A stretch of DNA of 64,000 bases from Bacteroides cellulosilyticus. Its GTDB lineage: Bacteria > Bacteroidota > Bacteroidia > Bacteroidales > Bacteroidaceae. The DNA lies in contig NZ_CP081903.1 of NCBI RefSeq assembly GCF_020091405.1, forward strand, positions 1,240,001-1,304,000, in the 5' to 3' direction. Under the pieces are notes generated by a model that was not told the origin of the DNA, ran no database searches, and saw only the letters and a list, made by a program, of their open reading frames with translations. Shown here piece by piece: positions 27,353 to 35,817 of the stretch (within the stretch, counting starts at the first letter, position 1; each line of letters opens with the position of its first letter). Made by a program: the position numbers and the translations under genes.

Positions 27353-28351
27353 TTAAATTTCAATATCATGAAGCCAGTAAATCCAGGCACTCACGACAAG
27401 ACCGATTTGAAGGAATCCTCCTCCGGGTTTTTCAACAACAGTAAATATTAAGCTCCATTCACTTTGACGGTCGAGATATTCCTGAAAAGGAAGTTCCGTT
27501 CCGTCGTAACGAGAGGTCGGCCGGGCAATACTCAACAATGTCATCAAGCTGTAGCTCCAGACTTCTGCACCAGTATCCGCATTTCTTATGATGAACTTAT
27601 AGTCCCATCCGCTCCTGTTAAGCAGGCGCATGGTATTGAGACGTGCGGATACAACTACATCGGGAATTTCGCCCGGACCCGTATAATAAGGTATATAAGT
27701 AACGGGACCTTGGCCTGTGGGTTCATTTTCCCAAGAATAGGCTGCACTTTCCGGCGCCTGAATTTCAAACGTATATTGCGTTCCACTTGTTTCGTTATCT
27801 TCATATCCCATCAACGCGATGTTAAACCGATTGGTATTGCGTATCAAATTCACCGGATAAACCTTGTGACTGGTATTGGACGGCAAATGGTTCACATCCA
27901 CAACTTCTCCAAAGTAGAGGTGCTGAAACTCGAAATCTACGGTGTCCGTCCCCCGCTTCAGGGCTACAATGACCTGTTGGAGAGTGGTTGACCCGGGAAC
28001 CAGTTCACTGCCCGCATGGTTCGAAATCCGGAAGTTGTCGGATAAACTACCAACAGTCAGCACCTTATAGCTTCCGAATTCAAGTTCATCGGTCAGCGAC
28101 ATCCGGTTTCCTCCTATCAATGCAGCAGCCTCGGCTCTTTTGGTAAAGAGCAGTTTATCATCGCTGTCGAACACAAGCACATCCACCGATTTGACCTGCG
28201 GATTGAAAGCATCCGCATATTCCATATTGTAGTCGAACGTAAATTCCAGCCAAAGTTCGCAACGGGGTAAATCCTCGCGTATACTGTCACACGAGGCTAA
28301 ATACAGCATCGAGGCGACGATAAGGAACAACGATTTAGTTTTTCCGAACAT
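27353..28351 (-). CDS. FimB/Mfa2-family fimbrial anchor subunit
   Basis: 332 aa from the ATG at 28351 (AAAGAAAAG upstream); the longer frame to 28372 would need a TTG start. The lipobox is LYLASC with Cys21. The family core is CELWLEFTFDYNMEYADAFNPQVKSVDVLVFD (key parts FDYNMEYADAF and SVDVLVFD), a Mfa2 hallmark. Mfa2 anchors the Mfa1 filament in the outer membrane and limits its length. It is separated from the major subunit gene by 282 bp with an attenuator-like hairpin, so lower expression than the major subunit is expected. Confidence 0.85.
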   Translation of the reverse strand: MFGKTKSLFLIVASMLYLASCDSIREDLPRCELWLEFTFDYNMEYADAFNPQVKSVDVLVFDSDDKLLFTKRAEAAALIGGNRMSLTDELEFGSYKVLTVGSLSDNFRISNHAGSELVPGSTTLQQVIVALKRGTDTVDFEFQHLYFGEVVDVNHLPSNTSHKVYPVNLIRNTNRFNIALMGYEDNETSGTQYTFEIQAPESAAYSWENEPTGQGPVTYIPYYTGPGEIPDVVVSARLNTMRLLNRSGWDYKFIIRNADTGAEVWSYSLMTLLSIARPTSRYDGTELPFQEYLDRQSEWSLIFTVVEKPGGGFLQIGLVVSAWIYWLHDIEI

Positions 28352-28578
28352 ATCTTTTCTTTTATGGGGCAACTTTGCAAAGCTGCCGGTTATATAGTCA
28401 GAGAACCTCTTTTAAAGTGGTGCTCCGGTTATTTCCGTTTTAGGGGGGCGCTTCTATCTATATATCACCTTTTTTGTGAAATGATGCGCCAATGTATCTT
28501 CATGCTGTTTTTTGAAAGCCTGTCATCGGCTTGTTTTTACTTATTTTCCAATGGCTCATGCCATACGGAATATTATAA

Positions 28579-28615
28579 GGATATAGGGCAGGCAGATTTG
28601 CACTGCCCTGTATCC
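28579..28615 (-). terminator. Attenuator-like hairpin after the major fimbrillin gene
   Basis: GGATACAGGGCAG pairs with CTGCCCTATATCC (minus-strand reading) around an 11-nt loop, followed by a weak T/A-rich run, 19 nt after the mfa1-like stop. It would terminate part of the transcripts before the low-copy subunits. The rest of 28352-28578 shows no gene. Confidence 0.65.
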
Positions 28616-28633
28616 TTTTAGTCAGAGAATTTA

Positions 28634-30325
28634 TTAGATTTCAAAATCAGTTGCCCAGGATACCCATGGAGCTACATTAATCTCAAAATGAAGATAAGCA
28701 CCTTCTTTATCGATTTCTTCTTCCGGCTCTTCAACCTCCGGATACCAAGGCGTACCTGCACCATTCACCTTTGTCAGTCGGAGTGTGTAATAGTTGTTGC
28801 GCACTACACCATACTTTCCATACTCCATGTGTCCCAAAGCACCGTTATCGTGACGAACCTCATAGTAGTAATAGTTAAGGCTCTTCTGGAACCAACGAAC
28901 TCCGGTTCCCTTAGCGATTTCGCCACCATTGGTAATGCCAAGGTTGTCGAGGTCTGTTTGAGTAAGAGCTGCAAAATCAGCAATACTTGCAATAGCAGGA
29001 TATATACCATCCAACTTCGTTTTGAAAGCTTCGCAAGAAATCACCAATGCTTTTTGTGCCGCATCCCTCTTATCTTCATCCAATGCCTTAGCAACGCCAT
29101 AGGCCTCTTGCAGTTTTACCAACGTCTCATAATTCGTATAAACACCATTGAGAGAAGACTGATACCAGTCCTGGCCCATAGTATATCCGTTAGGTACGTA
29201 ATTGGCTTTAAGCACCAGACGGGTAGCTCCGCCCAATTTCTGGTCAGCGGCAGCCATCGTATTCTCCGTACTGTAGGCAACCTTCTTATCTTTCTCATCT
29301 ACTCCGGTCTCCTCATTCGCATCATACCATTTCACCTTAGGTTCGTAATCCTCAATCTGATTCAAGATGATACCGGTACGATGGTTAGGACTTGCAAAGT
29401 TCGGGTCTTCTGTGTAGAAGTTTGTCTTATACTCATTGGGCGTATGAGGAGATGTCAACTTCGTTTTTTTCGCAAACGGGAAGAACTGGGAGTTCACGTA
29501 ATCAATAGTCCACTTTGCGAATGCAAACTTGGCACCGGCAGGCAGTACTTCTATATCAGCCCCGGCAGCTCCCTTAAGCGTAACCGCCATTTTTGCTGAA
29601 AGGCGTTCTATCTGAAGCTGCGCCCGATTCTTCACAGCATCAGCTTTTGCTTCTGCCTCAGTCTTATATTTACTGGCATCAATGATGGAGCCTGATACAT
29701 CAAGCAGGCAATCGTCCTTCCATTTATGATTGGCAGATGACGGATCGCTGTCATCGAACTCACCGGCATTAATCATGGTAAAACCTTTGTTAGTATCTTC
29801 AGCACGTACACGTGCAATCTCCTCTATAAGATAAAGGTTATCTTCTGCAGTGTTATCTTCAGTTACACTAAACATTGTGTTTATATCAGCGTATGTTGCA
29901 TCCTTCACTACCTTAGCAGCTATATGAGCTTTCATCTGTGCGCCCGGATTAGCTATAACAAGCAAGTATTTAGTATCCGGAGACACCTTAAATGGTTCCA
30001 AAGGAGTGGTTCCATCAGGTGAAAGATGTGATGAGTTCAGGATGTTATAATACGGGGGCTCATCTTTTTCATTAACAACCTTCCTATTCTCATCAAACAG
30101 AATCAAATAAACCTCATTGATCTTAGTTTCAGCTTCCAGCGCACCTGTTTCTGTAGAACCCGCACGCGTTTTCGAAGCTTTAGGAACCGATAGGCTAATC
30201 GACATATAAGCCGCATCATAGCCTTTTTCATCACCGCCACCAGGAGTGGTTTCACCGTTATCCGAGCAACTCGCCAATGCCGCAACCGCCAGCAATGACA
30301 CTAAAATAGATTTAATCTTTAGCAT
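28634..30325 (-). CDS. Mfa1-family major fimbrillin
   Basis: 563 aa. The lipobox is AALASC with Cys20. The N-terminal domain has INEVYLILFDENRKVVNEKD and YLLVIANPGAQMK. The C-terminal domain has YYYEVRHDNGALGHMEYGKYGVVRNNYYTL (key parts MEYGKYGVVRNNYY) and ends HFEINVAPWVSWATDFEI, the Mfa1 C-terminal domain pattern. It is the main shaft subunit of a type V pilus: exported as a lipoprotein, cut by an Arg-type protease in the species studied (no protease gene here) and polymerised by strand exchange. It follows the OmpA-like gene by 36 nt and precedes the Mfa2 gene. Confidence 0.88.
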   Translation of the reverse strand: MLKIKSILVSLLAVAALASCSDNGETTPGGGDEKGYDAAYMSISLSVPKASKTRAGSTETGALEAETKINEVYLILFDENRKVVNEKDEPPYYNILNSSHLSPDGTTPLEPFKVSPDTKYLLVIANPGAQMKAHIAAKVVKDATYADINTMFSVTEDNTAEDNLYLIEEIARVRAEDTNKGFTMINAGEFDDSDPSSANHKWKDDCLLDVSGSIIDASKYKTEAEAKADAVKNRAQLQIERLSAKMAVTLKGAAGADIEVLPAGAKFAFAKWTIDYVNSQFFPFAKKTKLTSPHTPNEYKTNFYTEDPNFASPNHRTGIILNQIEDYEPKVKWYDANEETGVDEKDKKVAYSTENTMAAADQKLGGATRLVLKANYVPNGYTMGQDWYQSSLNGVYTNYETLVKLQEAYGVAKALDEDKRDAAQKALVISCEAFKTKLDGIYPAIASIADFAALTQTDLDNLGITNGGEIAKGTGVRWFQKSLNYYYYEVRHDNGALGHMEYGKYGVVRNNYYTLRLTKVNGAGTPWYPEVEEPEEEIDKEGAYLHFEINVAPWVSWATDFEI

Positions 30326-30361
30326 AAAACAAACATTTATTAGAATTAATACATATATAAT

Positions 30362-31888
30362 TTACTCACTTTTATTCCTTCTCTTCATCTCGGCCGCATT
30401 AGCCTTTTTCTTAGCTAATTCTTCCAGATTTCCCTTTGCCGCATCCAGTCCCGACTGTTCGGCAGCCTTCAAATACTTTTCCGATGATTCATATTCTCCT
30501 TTCATTAATAGTAAAACTCCCATTGCATTGTTATATTCGGGCAGACAAGCGTCCGACTTCACTCTTTCCAGATAGCGTTCCGCAGAAACCAGGTCATTGC
30601 GCGAAAGGGCTGCGGCAGCCGCATTCATATTGGCAATCTCACTTTCCGGATAGATGCGGACGGCAGACTCAAAAATATCGATAAACTCCTGCGAACCCTT
30701 CGGATAGGTATTGGCCACCATGAACATCTCATTCAAGCTCAGATTCTGCGGACGTTTCTTTATCACCTCCTTCGCCTCCTCCAGGTTGAAATTCCTCACA
30801 TCGTAACTCACCTTACAGATAGCTACGCGCAGACTTGGAAATATATGTTTCAGCATAAACCGGTAAGGCACTCCCGCACGAAGCTGCATCAACTTCGTTT
30901 CCCTTCCCTTTTCAATAGGAATATTCGTAATGATGTCCAGCACTTCGTCCTTGTAATCCATCTCAAACGTATCGAGCGCCTTTATCAGCCCGTCCCAGTT
31001 TTCACCGCCGAAGATGATGTAATACTGGTCGCGCGGGAAGTCGTAGCGGGCAGCCAGATAATTACGCAATGCCATGGCACGACCTTCGGACAAACGTCTG
31101 TTCGCTTCCAACGTTCCTTCGGGAGAAGCATAGCCGATGATATCCAGACGCTTCACCTTCACGTTGGCATCAGACTTCAGATCGTCAATCATCGCACGTA
31201 TCTTAGCCAGTTCCTGAGGATTGTTCATATATTCGGGACGGATATTCACCTTATTCACCTCGAAATCCAGAAAACATTCCGCCTGCACATCACGGCTCTT
31301 TATCTCCTCCACCGTAGGCTCTACGTACGAGAGATAGGGAGTCACCACATACGGCACCAGCATACGTTCGAGCGTAACCTTATCAAAAGTGTACTCCACA
31401 TTCATCAGTGTGCTTTCGCCACAACCGCACTCATCACGCTGCACGTTCAGACGGGCATTCGCCATCCAAGCCTCGTAAGGCAACGTATATCGGTAGCGGA
31501 TAACACCACTCTTCTTCTTCTGATTTTTCTCTATCAGATAAGGTGCCTTGTAGCTCTTCTTCGCCTTAGCGCTCATCACCGCCAGCCTGCGTTCATAAAC
31601 CAGATATTCGTTTTTCCCCTTGATGGAAACCCGTGGAAGATCGTAGGTAACGGTGGGAGAAACCAATTGCGGGATAAAGTCCACCCCATGAGATGATTTC
31701 ACCTTCACATTATCCATCACTATGTCAAAATCTATATGGATAGTTTCCCCCAGTTGCTCCAGTCGCACAGGCTCTATAGTGATAGTTCCTTCATAAGAGC
31801 GTTCCTGAGCCATGACTCCGTCGAGATTCAGGCATAAGGCAGTCAGCACCCATATGATGAATTGCACATTTCTTTTCATCCTTCTCAT
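30362..31888 (-). CDS. DUF3868/OmpA-like protein of the fimbrial operon
   Basis: 508 aa with a signal peptide (~1-27); the ATG three codons in (31879) is also possible. The N-terminal ~230 residues are the DUF3868-like beta domain (YEGTITIEPVRLEQLGETIHIDFDI). The OmpA-type segment KRLDIIGYASPEGTLEANRRLSEGRAMALRNYL (~265-300) has the peptidoglycan-binding pattern with Ala-Ser-Pro-Glu-Gly and the Arg-Leu-Ser run. A TPR-like helical tail (about 400-490) follows. Proteins of this type are regularly encoded upstream of mfa1-like genes and probably tie the fimbrial assembly site to the cell wall (inference). It starts 1 nt after the DUF3575 gene stop. Confidence 0.8.
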   Translation of the reverse strand: MRRMKRNVQFIIWVLTALCLNLDGVMAQERSYEGTITIEPVRLEQLGETIHIDFDIVMDNVKVKSSHGVDFIPQLVSPTVTYDLPRVSIKGKNEYLVYERRLAVMSAKAKKSYKAPYLIEKNQKKKSGVIRYRYTLPYEAWMANARLNVQRDECGCGESTLMNVEYTFDKVTLERMLVPYVVTPYLSYVEPTVEEIKSRDVQAECFLDFEVNKVNIRPEYMNNPQELAKIRAMIDDLKSDANVKVKRLDIIGYASPEGTLEANRRLSEGRAMALRNYLAARYDFPRDQYYIIFGGENWDGLIKALDTFEMDYKDEVLDIITNIPIEKGRETKLMQLRAGVPYRFMLKHIFPSLRVAICKVSYDVRNFNLEEAKEVIKKRPQNLSLNEMFMVANTYPKGSQEFIDIFESAVRIYPESEIANMNAAAAALSRNDLVSAERYLERVKSDACLPEYNNAMGVLLLMKGEYESSEKYLKAAEQSGLDAAKGNLEELAKKKANAAEMKRRNKSE

Positions 31889-31889
31889 T

Positions 31890-32459
31890 CTATTTAATTA
31901 CGTAAATAAGTGACACACTCGCTTTAGTAGGGCCCAGGTAGTTCTTGCCGGTATCTTTCAGTTTAGTGCCACACGTTGCACAGGGATACTTTTCATACAC
32001 AATGCGTGCATATCCCAAACCGAGGGAAGCCTCTATACTCCAGCGTTTCCTCAATATCCATGAGTGGCCTATCGAAATACCACCGCCATACAAGCGCCCC
32101 TGATAGCGCATATTCTGCATATTCTCACTGACGAACGGCCAGTCGGGCCATCCGCCCACATTGAAGTCTGCGTAATGGGCGTGCAGCCCGATGAATGTAC
32201 GGTTGAAGCTTTCGCAGAACCAGTACCGAAGTTCCGGCTGTATGCCCCAGTGCTTCAAACGGGTATCATCAAACTTCCAAGGATTATAATTGACCGGAAT
32301 ATCCAATGTCCACTTGCGTGCCAAAGCTACTTCCAGACCGAGATTCATAGTTGTGGTAGCATCATAAAGAAGGTTGCTTTTTACGGCAATCTTCTGAGCT
32401 TTACTTTCAGTCGGCAACAAACCCAATATGAATAGTATGCATACTAATATCTTCTTCAT
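31890..32459 (-). CDS. DUF3575 outer-membrane protein, first gene of the fimbrial operon
   Basis: 189 aa, signal peptide (~1-21). Motifs IAVKSNLLYDATTTMNLGLEVALARKWTLDIPVNYNPWKFDD (key parts KSNLLYDATTTMNLG and WTLDIPVNYNPW), FIGLHAHYADFNVGG and GGGISIGHSWILRKRWSIEASLGLGYARI. This is the DUF3575 small beta-barrel family that precedes the DUF3868/OmpA gene in Mfa-type loci. Its likely role is in the outer membrane at the pilus base; there is no direct evidence. A promoter fits 94 nt upstream. Confidence 0.85.
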   Translation of the reverse strand: MKKILVCILFILGLLPTESKAQKIAVKSNLLYDATTTMNLGLEVALARKWTLDIPVNYNPWKFDDTRLKHWGIQPELRYWFCESFNRTFIGLHAHYADFNVGGWPDWPFVSENMQNMRYQGRLYGGGISIGHSWILRKRWSIEASLGLGYARIVYEKYPCATCGTKLKDTGKNYLGPTKASVSLIYVIK

Positions 32460-32552
32460 TCAATTCTCGTTTTTATTATAAAATCATTTTATAAACCGGA
32501 TCCGCATTCTCACCTCTGAAACGTACCGAAAACAGCCTAAAATCTCAGTATG

Positions 32553-32583
32553 CAAATATCGGAGTAATAAGGGAGACGGTAAA
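32553..32583 (-). promoter_or_regulatory. Predicted promoter of the fimbrial operon
   Basis: Minus strand: TTTA (32580-32583), 19 nt, then GATATTTG (32553-32560), each one mismatch from TTTG-N19-TAnnTTTG, with correct spacing. No invertible flanking repeats were seen around it. Confidence 0.5.
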
Positions 32584-33039
32584 TTGTATCTATTTCTGTT
32601 ATAGGCACTAAAAAAGTAAGGAGACTACTAATTAAGCGATTGCCCGGCAGAGAAGTTGCCAAAATAAGAAAAAGAGGGTTTTTGAAGAATTCATTTGCGC
32701 TATATGAATATTTAATATCCAATTGTTTCAATATCCGAAACTTACGAGAGAAATAAAACCAAATTATTTAATATATGAAAAGGGGAAAGATTATCAATAT
32801 ATACAAGTTAGCAATATACAAATATACAAGTTTGTAGTTAAGATATGCCCTACAAGTATCTCTTGAGCCTTTTAGAAGGAATAAAGGCAAGATTTCAAAT
32901 GAAACAATTTTGTAATAATTACTACATTACAGACTTTTTATTCTTACTTCAATTATAAGAGATGAGGGTATCCGCTCAATAATCTGAACATATACCTTTT
33001 GATTCAAACGGAAAAGAAAGGAGGCAAAGGATAATTGAG

Positions 33040-33120
33040 ATTTTAGACACGGATTACACGGATTACACTGTTGTTTTTATATACTGCAACAGTGTAATCC
33101 GTGTAATCCGTGTCTAAAAT
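33040..33120. repeat. Perfect 34-bp inverted repeat (ACACGGATTACACGGATTAC family)
   Basis: Arms 33040-33073 and 33087-33120 are exact reverse complements with a 13-nt loop. Each arm itself has a short tandem repeat (ACACGGATT twice). Confidence 0.9.
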
Positions 33121-33203
33121 AGATTCATAACTTATCCGCAATGCAAAGTTATCGTCTATAGCTTCTAAAATCATCGTCCTTGCAACAAAGACTTAGAACG
33201 AAG

Positions 33204-33267
33204 GCTTCGTTTTTATAAATGTAATCTTCGTTTCTATAAACGAAGATTACATTTATAAAAACGAAGC
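33204..33267. repeat. Perfect 30-bp inverted repeat with 4-nt loop
   Basis: GCTTCGTTTTTATAAATGTA... (33204-33233) is exactly complementary to 33238-33267 with loop CTAT. Each arm contains the motif TTCGTTT twice, at its outer and inner ends. Confidence 0.9.
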
Positions 33268-33379
33268 TTTCATTTCAAGTATTCATAGTAAGAAAGGAAA
33301 GTCTTATCAAGGGAGGGCGTTAGTTTTGATAGCATCCGTATCTAAAATAGAATCATATCTGTGCAGAAAGGAATTATTT

Positions 33380-33468
33380 CACCACAGAGGACACAGAGAG
33401 CACAGAGGTTATAATTATCTCTGAATTAGAAGTCTAAAAACTCTGCGTTCTCTGTGTCTTCTGTGGTG
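33380..33468. repeat. Dispersed inverted repeat, copy 2 (CACCACAGAGGACACAGAG family)
   Basis: Left arm 33380-33410, right arm 33441-33468, pairing with a few mismatches. Arms and loop align with 18783-18869 (loop words ATTATC and GAATnAGAAG are shared), so the two are copies of one element. It lies 47 bp from the end of the GH3 gene. Confidence 0.85.
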
Positions 33469-33515
33469 AAAAGATTCATAACCGAAAAAAATGAAACAAA
33501 TAAGAGGTGTATTTC

Positions 33516-35738
33516 CTACTTCAATTCAAAAGGAACAATGCCTTTGATGTCCGCTGCCGAAGCTGCAATGACGGCTTCAAACTTACCCGGTTCGGCTACC
33601 CAGGCATGTTGGGCGTCATCGAAGAAACTCAAGGCTTCTTTGTCGATGGTGAAGGTAACTTCTTTCTCTTCGCCCGGAGCCAGTTTCACTTTCTTGAAGC
33701 CTTTCAGCTCCTTAACGGGACGGGGCAGACTGGACTTCTTATCGCTGATATACAACTGTACGACTTCCTGGCCCTCGCGGTCACCCGTATTCTTTACGGT
33801 TACGGTAAAGGAAATCTGATCATCGGCAGACATCACTTTCTTGTCAGCGACAGGTTTACCATAAGCAAATGTCGTATAAGAAAGTCCGTGTCCGAAGGGG
33901 AATAAGGGCTTCACCTTCTTTTGTTTATCGGCCCAACGATAACCTACGAAGATACCTTCGTTATATTTCATATCCACCACTTCCTTGCTACGGTCGCCAA
34001 AGTACTCGCCAAGGCTGTGGGCCGGTACATCTTCCAGACGGGCGGGGAAAGTGAAAGGCAACTTACCGGAAGGATTGGCATCACCCATCAATACGGCGGC
34101 AATCGAATTTCCGGCTTCAGAGCCCAGGAACCAGGCTTGCAATACCGAAGGAACTTCCGCAATCCAGGGCATCGCCACGGCATTGCCGGAAACATTCACA
34201 ACAATCAGATTCTTATTGGCTTTTGCCAAAGCGGAGATGACATCATCCTGTGCATAAGGCAGGCCAAGACTTTCGCGGTCGGAATCTTCGCAATCCTGAT
34301 TGTTGCTCTTATTCAGTCCGCCAATAAAGATAACATAATCAGCATCCGCAGCTACTTTTACGGCTTCGGCTATCAATTCTGCGGGCGTACGGTCGTCCTT
34401 CAGGTTCTGCCCCGTTACCACACCATTATACTCACCTGTCGCATCACCCACGTAACCACGGGCGTAAACCACTTCCGCCTTATCGCCCACACGGTTCCGG
34501 ATGCCATCCAACGGTGAAAGTTCACGTTGCACTTTCAAAGAGGAACTGCCACCGCCTACGGTCATCATCTTCACGGCATTCTCACCGATAACGGCAATCT
34601 TTTTCGCTTTATTCAGGTCGATGGGCAATACGCCACCGTTGTTTTGCAACAACACAATGCCCTCTTCACCAATGCGGCGTGCCGCCTCATAATGTTCGGG
34701 AGAAAGTATGGAACCTAAAGGACGGTTCACATCCATCGTAGTGCGGAATGCCAGACGCAGGATGCGGCGCACCTTGTCGTCCAGTTCTTTCGTACCTACC
34801 TTACCGGACTTAATGCGTTCGAGATAAGGCATGGCCAGATAATAATTATCGTAAGCATTGCTATGCCCGTTGGAAAGACCATCCGTCCAGCTGCCGAACT
34901 CCATATCGAGGCCGTTCGTGATAGACTGGTCGGTATCGTGCGTGCCGCCCCAGTCGGAAACGACTACGCCATCAAAGCCCCATTCGCCTTTCAGGATATC
35001 GTTCAGCAGATATTGGTTATGGCAGGCATGCTGACCTTTATACAGATTGTAAGCACCCATAATAGACCACGTCTTGCCTTCCTGAACGGCTGCCTTGAAA
35101 GCAGGCAGATAGATTTCATAAAGGGCACGGTCGTCTACGATGACGTTAGTGGTGTGACGGTTGATTTCCTGATTGTTCAGTGCATAGTGCTTCACACAGG
35201 CAGCTACGCCATTCTGCTGCACGCCTTGCACGTAGGGAACTACCATGCGGGAAGCCAGATATGGATCTTCGCCCATGTACTCAAAGTTACGTCCGTTCAG
35301 CGGTGTACGGTAGATGTTGACTCCGGGGCCTAAAAGGACGGTCTTGTTGCGATAACGCGCTTCCTCACCGATGCTTTTTCCATAAAGCATGGACATATCG
35401 GGGTTCCAGGTAGCGGCCAGACAGGTCAAAGCCGGAAAAGCCACACAGGAGTCGTTGGTCCATCCTGCCTGATCCCATTCATCCCAAAGAACTTCGGGGC
35501 GGATACCGTGAGGTCCGTCCGTCATCCAGAATTCAGGAATACCCAAGCGGGGCACGCCCGGACTGCTGAATTTACTTTGCGCATGCAGCATAGCCACCTT
35601 TTCTTCGATAGTCAGCCTTTTCAACGCATCTTCCACTCTTTCTTCAATAGGTTTGGCCGCATCCAGATACACAGGTTTCTGCTGCGCAAAGAGCGGAAGA
35701 GCAACAGCGAATGCGAAACCGAATAATACTTTCCTCAT
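33516..35738 (-). CDS. GH3 beta-glucosidase
   Basis: 740 aa from the ATG at 35738, which begins a good signal peptide (MRKVLFGFAFAVALPLFAQ); a longer frame to 35768 adds no sensible sequence. The GH3 barrel has MTDGPHGIRPE, LLGPGVNIYRTPLNGRNFEYMGEDP, KHYALNNQE and the nucleophile in VVVSDWGG (Asp262). The alpha/beta sandwich (~370-600) and a C-terminal FnIII-like domain (~650-740, VTVKNTGDREGQEVVQLY) follow. It is periplasmic and likely hydrolyses beta-glucan oligosaccharides to glucose. It is the last gene of a GH30-GH5-GH3 series on one strand. Confidence 0.93.
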   Translation of the reverse strand: MRKVLFGFAFAVALPLFAQQKPVYLDAAKPIEERVEDALKRLTIEEKVAMLHAQSKFSSPGVPRLGIPEFWMTDGPHGIRPEVLWDEWDQAGWTNDSCVAFPALTCLAATWNPDMSMLYGKSIGEEARYRNKTVLLGPGVNIYRTPLNGRNFEYMGEDPYLASRMVVPYVQGVQQNGVAACVKHYALNNQEINRHTTNVIVDDRALYEIYLPAFKAAVQEGKTWSIMGAYNLYKGQHACHNQYLLNDILKGEWGFDGVVVSDWGGTHDTDQSITNGLDMEFGSWTDGLSNGHSNAYDNYYLAMPYLERIKSGKVGTKELDDKVRRILRLAFRTTMDVNRPLGSILSPEHYEAARRIGEEGIVLLQNNGGVLPIDLNKAKKIAVIGENAVKMMTVGGGSSSLKVQRELSPLDGIRNRVGDKAEVVYARGYVGDATGEYNGVVTGQNLKDDRTPAELIAEAVKVAADADYVIFIGGLNKSNNQDCEDSDRESLGLPYAQDDVISALAKANKNLIVVNVSGNAVAMPWIAEVPSVLQAWFLGSEAGNSIAAVLMGDANPSGKLPFTFPARLEDVPAHSLGEYFGDRSKEVVDMKYNEGIFVGYRWADKQKKVKPLFPFGHGLSYTTFAYGKPVADKKVMSADDQISFTVTVKNTGDREGQEVVQLYISDKKSSLPRPVKELKGFKKVKLAPGEEKEVTFTIDKEALSFFDDAQHAWVAEPGKFEAVIAASAADIKGIVPFELK

Positions 35739-35817
35739 ATTGATATTTATTAATAAGTACTCAATCAAAATTAATCCGTAATATAAATGATAATTTAGCG
35801 GTGTGATTTACGGGGTA

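Larger units (their letters stand above)
32460..33515. other. 1.06-kb intergenic region with clustered inverted repeats
   Basis: No supportable gene. From the fimbrial side it holds the promoter at 32553, an AT-rich stretch with repeated ATATACAA words (32790-32835), then three separate long inverted repeats (33040-33120, 33204-33267, 33380-33468). The motif AGATTCATAAC or a near copy follows the first and third of these and also appears at 33348. Confidence 0.7.

Noticed and set aside
28688..29599. 303-aa plus-strand frame inside the Mfa1 gene
   Set aside because: Antisense to the major fimbrillin and of low-complexity composition.
32460..33515. Invertible promoter for fimbrial phase variation
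   Set aside because: The inverted repeats are self-contained hairpins rather than a matching pair flanking the promoter at 32553, and no invertase gene is nearby.
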